From positions 784-64,783 of the forward strand of contig DCZN01000078.1 in the NCBI GenBank assembly GCA_002331625.1: a stretch of 64,000 nucleotides of DNA, read 5' to 3'. A program made the position numbers and the translations under genes. This DNA is from Nitrospira sp. UBA2083. GTDB lineage: Bacteria; Nitrospirota; Nitrospiria; Nitrospirales; Nitrospiraceae. Position 1 is the first letter of the stretch, and every line of letters begins with the position of its first letter. A model generated the notes under the pieces. That model had not been told where the DNA came from. It saw only the letters and a list, made by a program, of their open reading frames with translations, and made no database searches. Of this stretch, positions 10,095 through 18,335 are shown in pieces.

Positions 10095-10925
10095 CTAATG
10101 GGAGTGAGCGAGCCGTGCGCGGCGCACACGTTTAGGAGAGAAGAAAACAGCAATAAAAAATACGGTGGTTGCCAATAGCACGATGGCTGGCCCTGAGGGG
10201 ACGTCCCAGCGCGCGGAAATCAGGACGCCTGCGACCGAGGTCACAATTCCAATAATTGCGGAATAGAGGGTCAGTGCAGTGAGGCTATGGGTAAACTGGT
10301 ACGCTGTCGAGGCTGGGATCAGGATCATGGCGAACACCAGAATTGCGCCAACAGTTTTGAGTGACACCACGACGGTCAGGGCGACCAACGTCAGGAGGAG
10401 AAAGAAGACTCGTCTGGCAGGGACGCCCGAAGCTTCAGCCATCTCCTGATCAAAGGCAATGAAGTAGAGCTCTTTTGCAAACAGCAGAAGAAGGCCAAGC
10501 ACGAGAACGCTTAATGCTTCAATAACGCGCAGTTCCTCGGGAGTGACCGATAAAACACTGCCGAATAAGTACCCGTACACTTCCGCATTGTAGGTTTTCA
10601 TCAATCCAATAAAGAGAATACCGAGTGCCATTGTGGTGGTGTAGAGAATCCCGATTGAGACATCCAGCTTCATTCTGCCTCGTTCTTCCACCCAGCCGGT
10701 AATCCAGACCGTCGCAAGACCGAACACAATGGCCAACAACAACGGCGGCCAACCCATCAGGTAGCCGAGCGCCACACCGGCAAATGCCGCGTGCGAAGTC
10801 CCGGCCCCGACGAACGCCAGTCCTCGCAACACGACGAACACGCCGATGACTGAACAGAGCCCTCCGACCATTGCCGCGGCGAGCAGCGAGCGTTGCATAA
10901 AGTCGTAGGCTAAAAGTTCGAGCAT
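10095..10925 (-). CDS. znuB: Metal ABC transporter permease, ZnuB type
   Basis: Inner-membrane permease (276 residues, 7-8 hydrophobic helices) of the ABC-3 family that takes up zinc or manganese. Family signatures include LELLAYDFMQRSLLAAAMVGGLCSVIGVFVVLRGLAFVGAGTSHAAFAGVALGYL at the N-terminus and VVSLKTVGAILVFAMILIPASTAYQF near residue 195. It is the last gene of a znuA-znuC-znuB operon, nine bases after znuC. The His-rich partner proteins favour zinc over manganese, but the metal is inferred. No Zur operator was recognised upstream of the operon. Confidence 0.88.
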   Translation of the reverse strand: MLELLAYDFMQRSLLAAAMVGGLCSVIGVFVVLRGLAFVGAGTSHAAFAGVALGYLMGWPPLLLAIVFGLATVWITGWVEERGRMKLDVSIGILYTTTMALGILFIGLMKTYNAEVYGYLFGSVLSVTPEELRVIEALSVLVLGLLLLFAKELYFIAFDQEMAEASGVPARRVFFLLLTLVALTVVVSLKTVGAILVFAMILIPASTAYQFTHSLTALTLYSAIIGIVTSVAGVLISARWDVPSGPAIVLLATTVFFIAVFFSPKRVRRARLAHSH

Positions 10926-10934
10926 GGGCAGAAG

Positions 10935-11726
10935 TCAGTGGTGATGATGGTAGTCTTCGACAATGACCAGATCTTTCTCTGTAATAACAAGGTCTTTGCC
11001 GTAGACTTGATGAAGGACATCCGGCTTCAGGACGTCGGCTGGAGGGCCGGCAGCGAAAAGTCTGGTCTTGAGCAGAACCAATCGATCCACCCGTGAGCGG
11101 ATCATATTAATGTCATGAGTAATCAAGAGGACGGTCAATTTGAGTTCTTCGTGCAGGTGCTGGACCAACTCAATGACATTGTGCTGTGCGGTAATGTCCA
11201 GGCCGGTCGTCGGTTCATCCAATATCAGCACCTTGGGTTGTTGGGCCAGGGCTCTCGCGATAAACACGCGTTGTTGCTGGCCGCCGGATAAATGCCCCAG
11301 CGCCGTATCTTTGTGTGAGTCCATTTCGACCTGAGCCAGCGCGTCCAATGCGATATCATAGTCCTTCTTCCTTGGACGTCTGAACAGGCCTAGTGCTCCA
11401 TAGCGACCCATCATGACTGCCTCGATGACTGTCACCGGAAAATTCCGATCAACGACCCCCTTCTGGGGGAGGTACCCGATCTTAGCGCGATGGTGACAAC
11501 GGAGCTCGCTGCAGGCGCAGTCAAAAATATGAAGGTGCCCCTCCAGGGGAGCCAGCAGCCCAAGTACCGCCCGACACAGCGTTGTTTTCCCTGACCCGTT
11601 CGGACCGATGACTCCAATAAACTCGCCTTCGTAAATGCTCAAGGAAATATCTTTGAGCGCAATGAGTCCAGGAAACCCGAATGAGGCCTGGTCGAAGTGA
11701 ATGATTAGTTCACGGGGGTCAGACAC
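10935..11726 (-). CDS. znuC: Metal ABC transporter ATP-binding protein, ZnuC type
   Basis: Cytoplasmic ATPase of the metal importer (263 residues). Walker A GPNGSGKTTL is near residue 43, the signature LSGGQQQRVFIARAL near 145, and Walker B VLILDEPTTGLD near 165, followed by LLITHDINMI with the switch His. The start is a GTG at 11726. The C-terminus ends in four consecutive His after EDYHHHH, a natural metal-binding tail that may sense or buffer zinc. It stands between znuA (33-base gap) and znuB (9-base gap). Confidence 0.9.
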   Translation of the reverse strand: MSDPRELIIHFDQASFGFPGLIALKDISLSIYEGEFIGVIGPNGSGKTTLCRAVLGLLAPLEGHLHIFDCACSELRCHHRAKIGYLPQKGVVDRNFPVTVIEAVMMGRYGALGLFRRPRKKDYDIALDALAQVEMDSHKDTALGHLSGGQQQRVFIARALAQQPKVLILDEPTTGLDITAQHNVIELVQHLHEELKLTVLLITHDINMIRSRVDRLVLLKTRLFAAGPPADVLKPDVLHQVYGKDLVITEKDLVIVEDYHHHH

Positions 11727-11759
11727 GGGTCCGAAGCTCCTTCCGGCGGTACATAACGG

Positions 11760-12725
11760 CTATGAGGTCGTCCCCAGTGCGCCGGCTAATTGGAGCACAT
11801 TATAACGAAGCATGTCGAGGTAGGTCTCGGTCCCTGCCAAACCGCCCGGCATCGTCGTCAAGATAACGATCTGGGCTTTGGTTTCCCGAGCGAGGAGTTC
11901 CGGGAGCCGTTGACTGAGTTGGACCTCAGATACCACAACCTTGATCTTGTCTTTTCGGATCTTTTCGATGAGGGACTGGAGGTGAAGTGCCGATGGTTCT
12001 ATCCCGGACTGCGTATGAATCGTACCGACGATGTCGAGATTGAACCGTTTCGCCAAATAGGGCCAAGCCGGATGATGGGCGATGAAGCGCCGATCGGCGA
12101 GCTGTTCCGTACGACCCAAGAGGTCCTTTTCCAACTGATGTAACCGCCCCAGATAGGTGGCCTGGTTGGATCGGAAATCGGCGGCATGGGTCGGATCGGC
12201 CGCAATCAAGGCCTCGGTGATATGGCTCAGGATGATCACCACATTCGCCGGATCCAACCAAATATGTGGATTTCCACGTGGTCCGTTGTCGCTGTGGGGC
12301 GTGTGGTCATCGGTATGATGATCATCCCCACCATCAGGGATGAGTCCCACGCCTTGGGATGTCGTGATGACGTGTAACGATGGTCCTCCGGCATTTTTCA
12401 CCAGCGAAGACACCCAGACCTCCAACCCGAGGCCAATTTCGAACAGCAGTCGGGCCTTGCGCACTGCAACAAGATCAGTGGGCTTTGGCGAATAGGTGTG
12501 CTCGTTCTCGTAACCATTCAAGAGAGACGTGACGCGTACGTGAGAGCCGCCGACTTGCTCGGTCAGGTCTTTTAAGACCGGAAGGGTCACGACAACAGGA
12601 ATAGGGTCACGAGTCGATGCCAGTGTATTGGGTAAAACGGTGGCGATGGGCAAGACAGCAACAATGGCCAAAATGCTAAGTGTTCGCAAGTAGTTAGGCG
12701 GCGACATCGGCAGGGACGGTATCAT
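11760..12725 (-). CDS. znuA: Zinc ABC transporter substrate-binding protein, ZnuA type
   Basis: Periplasmic metal-binding protein (321 residues) that delivers metal to ZnuBC. The signal segment is LRTLSILAIVAVLPIATVLPNTLA. Metal-ligand regions are NEHTYSPKPTDL (first His), a His/Asp-rich loop near residues 132-150 (GGDDHHTDDHTPHSDNG) typical of zinc-specific family members, GNPHIWLDP (second His) and RRFIAHHPAWPYLAKRFN (third His). First gene of the operon. ATG 12725 is used; an in-frame ATG at 12707 is equally possible because neither has a strong ribosome site. Divergent from anmK across 143 bases. Confidence 0.9.
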   Translation of the reverse strand: MIPSLPMSPPNYLRTLSILAIVAVLPIATVLPNTLASTRDPIPVVVTLPVLKDLTEQVGGSHVRVTSLLNGYENEHTYSPKPTDLVAVRKARLLFEIGLGLEVWVSSLVKNAGGPSLHVITTSQGVGLIPDGGDDHHTDDHTPHSDNGPRGNPHIWLDPANVVIILSHITEALIAADPTHAADFRSNQATYLGRLHQLEKDLLGRTEQLADRRFIAHHPAWPYLAKRFNLDIVGTIHTQSGIEPSALHLQSLIEKIRKDKIKVVVSEVQLSQRLPELLARETKAQIVILTTMPGGLAGTETYLDMLRYNVLQLAGALGTTS

Positions 12726-12868
12726 CCAGGTTTTGCGGTGTCAACGCCATCCGGGCTGAGCTGCTTATAGGCCCTGTCCATTCGTCTCCTTGACCATACG
12801 CGCGAGTTCGATTAGCGTAGCACACCGATAGCCCTTGGACCTGGTGCAGCAATGAAAGGATCCCTGAG

Positions 12869-14059
12869 ATGAATGTGGTTGGACTCATGTCAGGAACCTC
12901 GGCCGATGGAATCGATGCCGCACTGGTCTCGATCGCTCGTCGAAAAGGTCGCCTTGCGGTCGAGATGAGGGCGTTCTATTCGCTTCCCTATCCGCGCTCC
13001 CTCCAACAACGGATCCTGTCGGCCTCTGTCTCAGGAACCGTGGCGGATATTTGTCATCTCAACGCGCTTCTGGGGGAATGGTTCGCCAATGCGGCACTCG
13101 GCGTTATTCGAGCGGCTCAGTTAACGGCAGATGACATCGACCTTATCGGATCTCACGGGCAGACCGTCCATCACCTCCCGAATGGAATTAAAGATACGGG
13201 TGTCGGCGCGATACGGTCGACGCTTCAAATTGCCGAGCCCGCCGTGATTACTGAACGAACGGGGATAACCACGGTCGCCAATTTCAGGCCGCGTGACATC
13301 GCGGCTGGTGGGCAAGGGGCGCCGTTGACGCCAGGAGTGCATGCGTTGCTCTTTCGACATGCCCGGCGTAGACGACTGATCGTGAATCTCGGCGGGATCA
13401 GCAATGTGACGTACCTCCCCCGAGCTGCAGAATCGGATGGTCTCGTGGCATTCGACACGGGCCCGGCCAATATGGTTTTGGATGGCATTATGTTTCGGAT
13501 CACGAATGGACGGTCCACGATGGACCGTGACGGGCGGTTGGCAGCCCGAGGTCAGGTCGATTCAAGATTGTTGGCGAAATTGCTCGCCCATCCCTATCTG
13601 TCTCAGGCGCCGCCCAAATCAACAGGGCGGGAGGCCTTTGGTGAAGCAATATTGGAAGAGCTACTCGGTTGGCAGCACACCCGCAAGTTACCAATAGAAA
13701 ATCTTCTGGCTACATGCACGCGGTGGACTGCAGAGGCAGTTGGTACTGCGCGACGTTGGATCAAGGGTGGAATCGATGATGTGATTGTCGGTGGTGGAGG
13801 GGGCAAGAACCGGGCAATCATGGAGCATTTGACACAGGTGTTTGCTCCGGTTCCCGTCACCACCTTTGAGTCGCATGGGTGGGATAGCAAAGCGTTAGAG
13901 TCGGTCGCTTTTGCGGTTCTGGCGTATCAAACCGTGATGGATGAGTGTGGGAATGTTCCTGCTGTGACCGGAGCGGTGTCCCCCCGGTTATTGGGATGTA
14001 TCGTTCCAAGTGGTCCAGGATGGTATATGCGATTGCGTCCCCGTAAGGGACAAAGGTAA
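12869..14059 (+). CDS. anmK: Anhydro-N-acetylmuramic acid kinase
   Basis: AnmK (396 residues) phosphorylates and opens 1,6-anhydro-MurNAc recovered from peptidoglycan, giving MurNAc-6-phosphate. The diagnostic N-terminus MNVVGLMSGTSADGIDAALV is intact, followed by IGSHGQTVHHLP, NFRPRDIAAGGQGAPLTPGVH, LNLGGISNVTYLP, FDTGPANMVLDG (the catalytic Asp segment) and DDVIVGGGGGKNRAIM. Full family length. It runs into the DUF2726 gene after 6 bases. A lytic transglycosylase at 17.3 kb could generate its substrate, but MurQ is not in this window. Confidence 0.95.
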   Translation: MNVVGLMSGTSADGIDAALVSIARRKGRLAVEMRAFYSLPYPRSLQQRILSASVSGTVADICHLNALLGEWFANAALGVIRAAQLTADDIDLIGSHGQTVHHLPNGIKDTGVGAIRSTLQIAEPAVITERTGITTVANFRPRDIAAGGQGAPLTPGVHALLFRHARRRRLIVNLGGISNVTYLPRAAESDGLVAFDTGPANMVLDGIMFRITNGRSTMDRDGRLAARGQVDSRLLAKLLAHPYLSQAPPKSTGREAFGEAILEELLGWQHTRKLPIENLLATCTRWTAEAVGTARRWIKGGIDDVIVGGGGGKNRAIMEHLTQVFAPVPVTTFESHGWDSKALESVAFAVLAYQTVMDECGNVPAVTGAVSPRLLGCIVPSGPGWYMRLRPRKGQR

Positions 14060-14065
14060 ACAACG

Positions 14066-14575
14066 ATGAAACTCATTCTGATCTTAGCCGTCGTCACCGC
14101 AGTGATCTTTGGCATTCGATGGTATCGAGGGGGAACACGCAAAAAAGAGAGGAGTCCTGCGGCCCTCGTGATTCCTTCAGGCTTCGCCGTCAGTCCGGCA
14201 CCATTGCTCGCCGAGGACGAAGTTGCTCTCTACAACCTCCTGCGAATGGTTGTTCAGGATCGCTACCTCGTGTTTGCTCAAGTACCGTTATGCTCGTTTA
14301 TTTCGGTTGATACGTTAGGAAAAGAGCGGTCTCAACTCCTCCGTCACCTGGTACTGAAACGGGTTGATTTTGCCCTGGTCCACCCCGGATCGTGCCAAGT
14401 CGAACAGGTGGTGCAGATTGAACCGCAATCTCCTGACCTTCAGCAAGTAGAAGCCCAACAAGTCATCGAATCGGTGCTCGACGCTGCCGGGATTAAACTG
14501 ATGAAGCTCCAGGCAAAGAGAAGTTACCCACTTGCCCAACTTGCGACTCGATTGGAAATAACTGCTGACGTGTGA
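14066..14575 (+). CDS. DUF2726 membrane-anchored protein
   Basis: A 169-residue protein with one N-terminal membrane helix (KLILILAVVTAVIFGIRWY) followed by a cytoplasmic DUF2726 domain. The domain shows LLAEDEVALYNLLRMVVQDRYLVFAQVPLCSFI, LRHLVLKRVDFALVHPGSCQVEQVVQIE and VIESVLDAAGIKLMKL, the restriction-nuclease-like core seen in this family (a D after the FALV turn and an E two strands later). Biochemical role is not established. It starts 6 bases after anmK and is likely co-transcribed. Confidence 0.82.
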   Translation: MKLILILAVVTAVIFGIRWYRGGTRKKERSPAALVIPSGFAVSPAPLLAEDEVALYNLLRMVVQDRYLVFAQVPLCSFISVDTLGKERSQLLRHLVLKRVDFALVHPGSCQVEQVVQIEPQSPDLQQVEAQQVIESVLDAAGIKLMKLQAKRSYPLAQLATRLEITADV

Positions 14576-14618
14576 CAACCGAGTGCACCTATCCCATAAC
14601 GAATAAGTATCCAGGTGG

Positions 14619-15107
14619 CTATTGCGATGGCACTTCTTCGCTACCGGTCGTTGCCTCGATGGTTTTTCGAGCGATTTCCGCTTCGGCACTGTCCGGATAT
14701 TGATCTACGACTCGGTCAAACATCAGCCGAGCCTTTTCTGAATCGCCAAGTTTGGTATAGGTCTGGCCGAGCTTGAGGGTCGAAGCGGGCAACTTTGGAC
14801 TCAGCGGGTAGTTGGATACGACATCATAGAACGACTTCAATGCATCCCGATATCGCCCCATGCGATACTGACACTCTCCGATCCAATATTGTGCATTGGC
14901 TGCAAGCGAAGATTGGCCATGCAACTCGATAAACAGTCGAAAGCCGGCCATCGCGGCTTCGTAGTCCCGGTGCTTGAATTCCTCCATGATCCGATCATAA
15001 AGGTGACGGGTCGCATCTTGCCTTTGGGTCGGGGCAGCAAGCGATTGATGTGCAGACATGAGAAGGGATAGGAGTACGAGGATTCTAGCACTTACTTTCA
15101 GGCTCAT
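14619..15107 (-). CDS. CpoB/YbgF-like TPR periplasmic protein
   Basis: A 162-residue exported tetratricopeptide protein. ATG 15107 is preceded by GGAGGTCAACT and gives a signal peptide (MSLKVSARILVLLSLLMSAHQSLAAP). Three TPR units follow: LYDRIMEEFKHRDYEAAMAGFRLFIELHGQSSLAANAQYWIGECQYRMGRYRDALKSFYDVV, then SPKLPASTLKLGQTYTKLGDSEKARLMFDRVVDQYPDSAEAEIARKTI. This is the C-terminal half of CpoB/YbgF (cell-envelope coordination) without its N-terminal trimerisation coil and without tol-pal neighbours. A BamD- or YbgF-like scaffold role is plausible. Confidence 0.8.
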   Translation of the reverse strand: MSLKVSARILVLLSLLMSAHQSLAAPTQRQDATRHLYDRIMEEFKHRDYEAAMAGFRLFIELHGQSSLAANAQYWIGECQYRMGRYRDALKSFYDVVSNYPLSPKLPASTLKLGQTYTKLGDSEKARLMFDRVVDQYPDSAEAEIARKTIEATTGSEEVPSQ

Positions 15108-15390
15108 AGTTGACCTCCATCTCCTCAAACGGGAACCGAGTATCTTGTCCTCGCAATCAATGTGCCATAGCGGTGGCAATCCTAGGAGAAAAACATCTGA
15201 AACCATAAGGCTTTAGATGGCTCAAGCCCGATCTGCTTCTGTCTGGTGCTGTTGGCGTGTCATGGAAGACACAGAATTGTACGAACCGGTCCGCTTGCAA
15301 AAATGTGGCGGATTTGCATCCAGGTGTCAGTGCTTCCATCACGCGCGAGCGACGATCGGTCAGCAATCCAGGAGAGGAGATCGGCGCTTG
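15108..15390. other. Intergenic region
   Basis: About 280 bases between the REC-GGDEF gene and the TPR gene, both on the minus strand. The stretch holds the TPR gene's promoter and ribosome site. No convincing small gene, hairpin terminator or RNA motif was recognised. Confidence 0.35.
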
Positions 15391-16314
15391 TCACGTCGAG
15401 AGGCTGGAGGAGGGCGAGTCATTAGGAATGTGGAACTGGAATGAACTCCCGCCTTGCTGCTTGGCACGATACATTGCAGCGTCAGCATGCTTCAACAGTT
15501 CATCAACATCGTGATCGTCGGTTGGATAGACGGTAATCCCAATGCTGACACCGATTGATGCGTGGTGCTCCCCAAGCTGAAATGGTTCTGCCAATGACTT
15601 GGTGATTCGTTGGGCGACCAGCGTGATATCCTCTTCGCACATTAATCCCTCCAGAATAATGGTGAATTCGTCTCCACCCATGCGTGCGACGGTGTCGACT
15701 TCGCGAACACAGTCATGTAGCCGTTCCGCGACGACTTTCAGAAGCTGATCACCGACATTGTGGCCGAGCGTATCATTCACCGGTTTGAATTGATCGAGGT
15801 CAAGCAGCATGAGGCCGAGGGGCTGCTGGAGTCGCTTGCTCCTAGCCATGGCTTGAATGAGTCGATCGCGGAACAAGGTTCGGTTCACCAGGCCGGTCAA
15901 CTGATCGTATTGGGCGAGGTACGTCAACCGTTCTTCAGCGCGTTTGCGTTCAATGGCATAACGAATCGAACGGGCTAATATCTCCGACGGGCCCTCTCCC
16001 TTGACCAGATAATCCTGCGCTCCATTCCGAACGGCCTGTAGGGCCAGAGTCTGATCATTGAGCCCGCTGAATACGATGATGGCGATCGTCGGGTTGGCCG
16101 CATGCATCTGGCGTACGGTTGAAAGTCCGTATCCGTCGGGAAGCGAAAGATCCAGCAGGACGGCATCAAATCGCGCACGAGCCAGAGAGCGAAACGCGTC
16201 ACTCAGGCGGGTGACATGGGTAATACTAAATTCTTCCAGGCTCCATTCTGAAAGGATGTCCTGAGTTAGGCGCGCGTCAATGTCGTTGTCTTCAACCAAT
16301 AAAATCTGGATCAT
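15391..16314 (-). CDS. Response regulator with REC and GGDEF domains (diguanylate cyclase)
   Basis: A 307-residue response regulator that should synthesise cyclic di-GMP. The receiver domain (residues about 1-120) has the acidic pocket VEDND, the phospho-acceptor Asp in FDAVLLDLSLPDGYG and the conserved Lys in QDYLVKGEGPS. The GGDEF domain (about 140-300) shows LTGLVNRTLFRDRL, LLDLDQFKPVNDTLGHNVGDQLL and the active-site ARMGGDEFTIIL. An RxxD product-inhibition I-site (REVD) sits five residues before GGDEF. No partner kinase is adjacent, so the input signal is unknown. Confidence 0.93.
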   Translation of the reverse strand: MIQILLVEDNDIDARLTQDILSEWSLEEFSITHVTRLSDAFRSLARARFDAVLLDLSLPDGYGLSTVRQMHAANPTIAIIVFSGLNDQTLALQAVRNGAQDYLVKGEGPSEILARSIRYAIERKRAEERLTYLAQYDQLTGLVNRTLFRDRLIQAMARSKRLQQPLGLMLLDLDQFKPVNDTLGHNVGDQLLKVVAERLHDCVREVDTVARMGGDEFTIILEGLMCEEDITLVAQRITKSLAEPFQLGEHHASIGVSIGITVYPTDDHDVDELLKHADAAMYRAKQQGGSSFQFHIPNDSPSSSLST

Positions 16315-16612
16315 GTTGCGTTGGGCTTGACCTTTTCTACCTCGCTAGTAGCCCCTATTGTAGGTCTCCAATAAGTATAGCCGAACCTCCTGGTTCAACA
16401 AGCGAATGCCCAAAGTGCTGACAGCGCTAAAATTGGTTCACGGTGGGTGGACCTCTGAAAATTTGCGTGAATGGGCCGATTGAGCCCGCATGACAAAGAT
16501 AGAAAAGCAAGCGAGGTTTTGCTAGAGGCTCTAACTGAGCTGATAAGACATCAGAACTGGGCTAGGGGAGGTGCTTGATCCATCAGGAAAAGAAAGATGA
16601 CTGAGCGCTTGA
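16315..16612. other. Intergenic region
   Basis: About 300 bases upstream of the REC-GGDEF gene and downstream of the lipoprotein gene, both on the minus strand. I see no open frame with a ribosome site, no tRNA and no clear terminator here. It must hold the promoter of the GGDEF gene. Confidence 0.35.
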
Positions 16613-16954
16613 TTACGATCTGCGAAAAACAATCTGAGGGGTGCCTGGGTAGGTGCCAATCGGACCCTGTTCCGGACCAATCGCTGCTTCGCAGGCATAT
16701 CCCGGTTGAAACGGCCACAGGAGTGAACGATCTACGGTGTTCCCACGGATATGGATATATCGCAGTGTCACACCCATGCGGGCAGCTTCCTCCTTCACGC
16801 GTTGGGTACATTCCTGAGCCGTATAGCCACGACGTGAAAGAAGCAAGGGAGTTCCTGAGCCACTGAGCATAGAATATTCGCCGGCGCATCCCACGACTCC
16901 AGCGAGGAGACAGAAAAGTCCACTGAGCTGCACCATGGAAATTCTTAAGGTCAT
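16613..16954 (-). CDS. Small lipoprotein
   Basis: A 113-residue predicted lipoprotein starting at ATG 16954, where GAGAGGGAGGGTC upstream is a strong ribosome site. The N-terminus MTLRISMVQLSGLFCLLAGVVGC ends in a lipobox (VVGC, acylated Cys at about residue 23). The mature part has two or more further Cys (TAQECTQRVKEE, GYACEAAIG), which could form a disulfide, and a short Pro/Gly-rich tail. The open frame extends upstream to 17299 but the added sequence looks random. Not assigned to a family; probably in the outer membrane. Confidence 0.65.
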   Translation of the reverse strand: MTLRISMVQLSGLFCLLAGVVGCAGEYSMLSGSGTPLLLSRRGYTAQECTQRVKEEAARMGVTLRYIHIRGNTVDRSLLWPFQPGYACEAAIGPEQGPIGTYPGTPQIVFRRS

Positions 16955-17289
16955 AGCTAAGACCCTCCCTCTCTCAGCCTGGCTCGGCAAAGACGTTATC
17001 AAAGCAGAACGAACATAGCATGAAAGGGAATCTCTAATCGACCATAAGACCATGCACCCCCGGGAAGTGTTCGTAGGCAGCGACGACAAAGTGCGGCACC
17101 CCTGACAAAACACGTGGGTGGGATGACTCGAATGCGGGGGAAGAAGAAGCACTTGCTGCCATCTAACCCATTGTTTTTTCAAGACCGAAACCAAGGCTGA
17201 GTTCAGGGAGGTTGGCATAAAATCTGCCATCCTATTGAGTAGAGAACAAACAACGCAACGGAATAATGCACCACCAAAGAGGAACCACC
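16955..17289. promoter_or_regulatory. Divergent promoter region between lipoprotein and lytic transglycosylase genes
   Basis: About 335 bases between divergently transcribed genes; both promoters must lie here. I could not pick out convincing -35/-10 pairs or operator palindromes by eye, and no RNA gene is visible. Confidence 0.35.
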
Positions 17290-18030
17290 ATGGTACCAAT
17301 AAGCGGAATGTGCATGGGAAGGCCTCATCAAACAGTCGCTTCGAAAGCGAGAGGGTTGACCGGTCATTTCTCGAACATTGTCGGAGCGAGCATCTGTGCT
17401 GCTCTGATAATCACTGCCATGTTTGTCCCATCGGCATTCGCAGATGAGGAAATGTATCGCTACGTTGGTCGAGACGGAACGGTACATGTGACGAACGTGC
17501 CCAGTGATCGGCGCTTTGCTCCTCTTGCTAACAAACGGACCTACCATGCCTCCATTACAGATCGAGAACTTGAAGAAGCGGTGGCCCACTATGCTCAGGA
17601 GTATCAACTCTCACCGGCCCTCGTGATGGCTGTGATAAAGGTTGAATCAGACTTTAATCCACTGGTCATTTCAAAAGCTGGCGCGGTGGGATTGATGCAA
17701 TTGATCCCGGAAACTGCGATCCAACACGGAGTAAAGAATCTCTATGACACTCGGGACAACGTTGCGGGTGGAGTGAAACATCTACGGTATCTGTTGGATC
17801 GTTATCATGGGAATGTGCGCCTCGCGTTAGCTGCCTACAATGCCGGCCACCGAAAAGTTGACCGATATCGACAAATCCCGCCCTATCAGGAGACGAGGAG
17901 CTATGTTCAAAAAGTGATGAGTTACTATCGCGACTATCGCATGAATTCAGTGAAGATTGTCTTCAAACCTGAGATGGGTACGGCGAGTCGCAGTGAACAG
18001 TTACCGAAGGAAACACGAGATGCACAATGA
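17290..18030 (+). CDS. Lytic transglycosylase with DUF4124 N-terminal domain
   Basis: An exported Slt-type lytic transglycosylase (246 residues from ATG 17290, preceded by AGAGGAACCACC). A membrane or signal segment (VGASICAALIITAMFVPSAFA) precedes a short DUF4124-like part (EEMYRYVGRDGTVHVTNVPSD) and the catalytic domain: LVMAVIKVESDFNP with the catalytic Glu, SKAGAVGLMQLIPETA, NVAGGVKHLRYLLDRY and LALAAYNAGHRKVDRYRQIPPYQET. It cleaves the MurNAc-GlcNAc bond of peptidoglycan to give 1,6-anhydro-MurNAc. The ZorA/ZorB-like gene pair starts 305 bases downstream in the same direction. Confidence 0.92.
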   Translation: MVPISGMCMGRPHQTVASKARGLTGHFSNIVGASICAALIITAMFVPSAFADEEMYRYVGRDGTVHVTNVPSDRRFAPLANKRTYHASITDRELEEAVAHYAQEYQLSPALVMAVIKVESDFNPLVISKAGAVGLMQLIPETAIQHGVKNLYDTRDNVAGGVKHLRYLLDRYHGNVRLALAAYNAGHRKVDRYRQIPPYQETRSYVQKVMSYYRDYRMNSVKIVFKPEMGTASRSEQLPKETRDAQ

Positions 18031-18335
18031 GTGCGCTATGCTCCATAGGACGAAAGACATGACACCATTGCCACGCATCTGTCGTTGATGGGCCTGTCAC
18101 CCGTCACTGCTCATTCAACAAAAAGAAGCAGAACTCTCCGACTCCAAGACTCAATTCCCCCTGAATCATCCTGAAAAACTTGCCGTCTGCCCGGCAATAA
18201 ATTCCACATACGCGAGGGGTTTTTTTACAAGTCAAACAAAACAGCCAGAAAATCATAGGCTATGGGCTGGCATAGAAGTTGACCCTGGTGATCAAGTTGC
18301 ACTTGCTTTGGGTTGCCATATTCTGACTCGAGGAC
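18031..18335. other. Intergenic region upstream of the ZorAB-like pair
   Basis: About 300 bases. Contains TTGCCGTCTGCCCGGCAA near 18180-18197 (a 5-6 bp stem) and, about 25 bases on, a run of seven T near 18223; together they could end the transglycosylase transcript, though the stem and T-run are not adjacent. The promoter of the next gene must lie in the last 120 bases. No gene seen. Confidence 0.35.
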
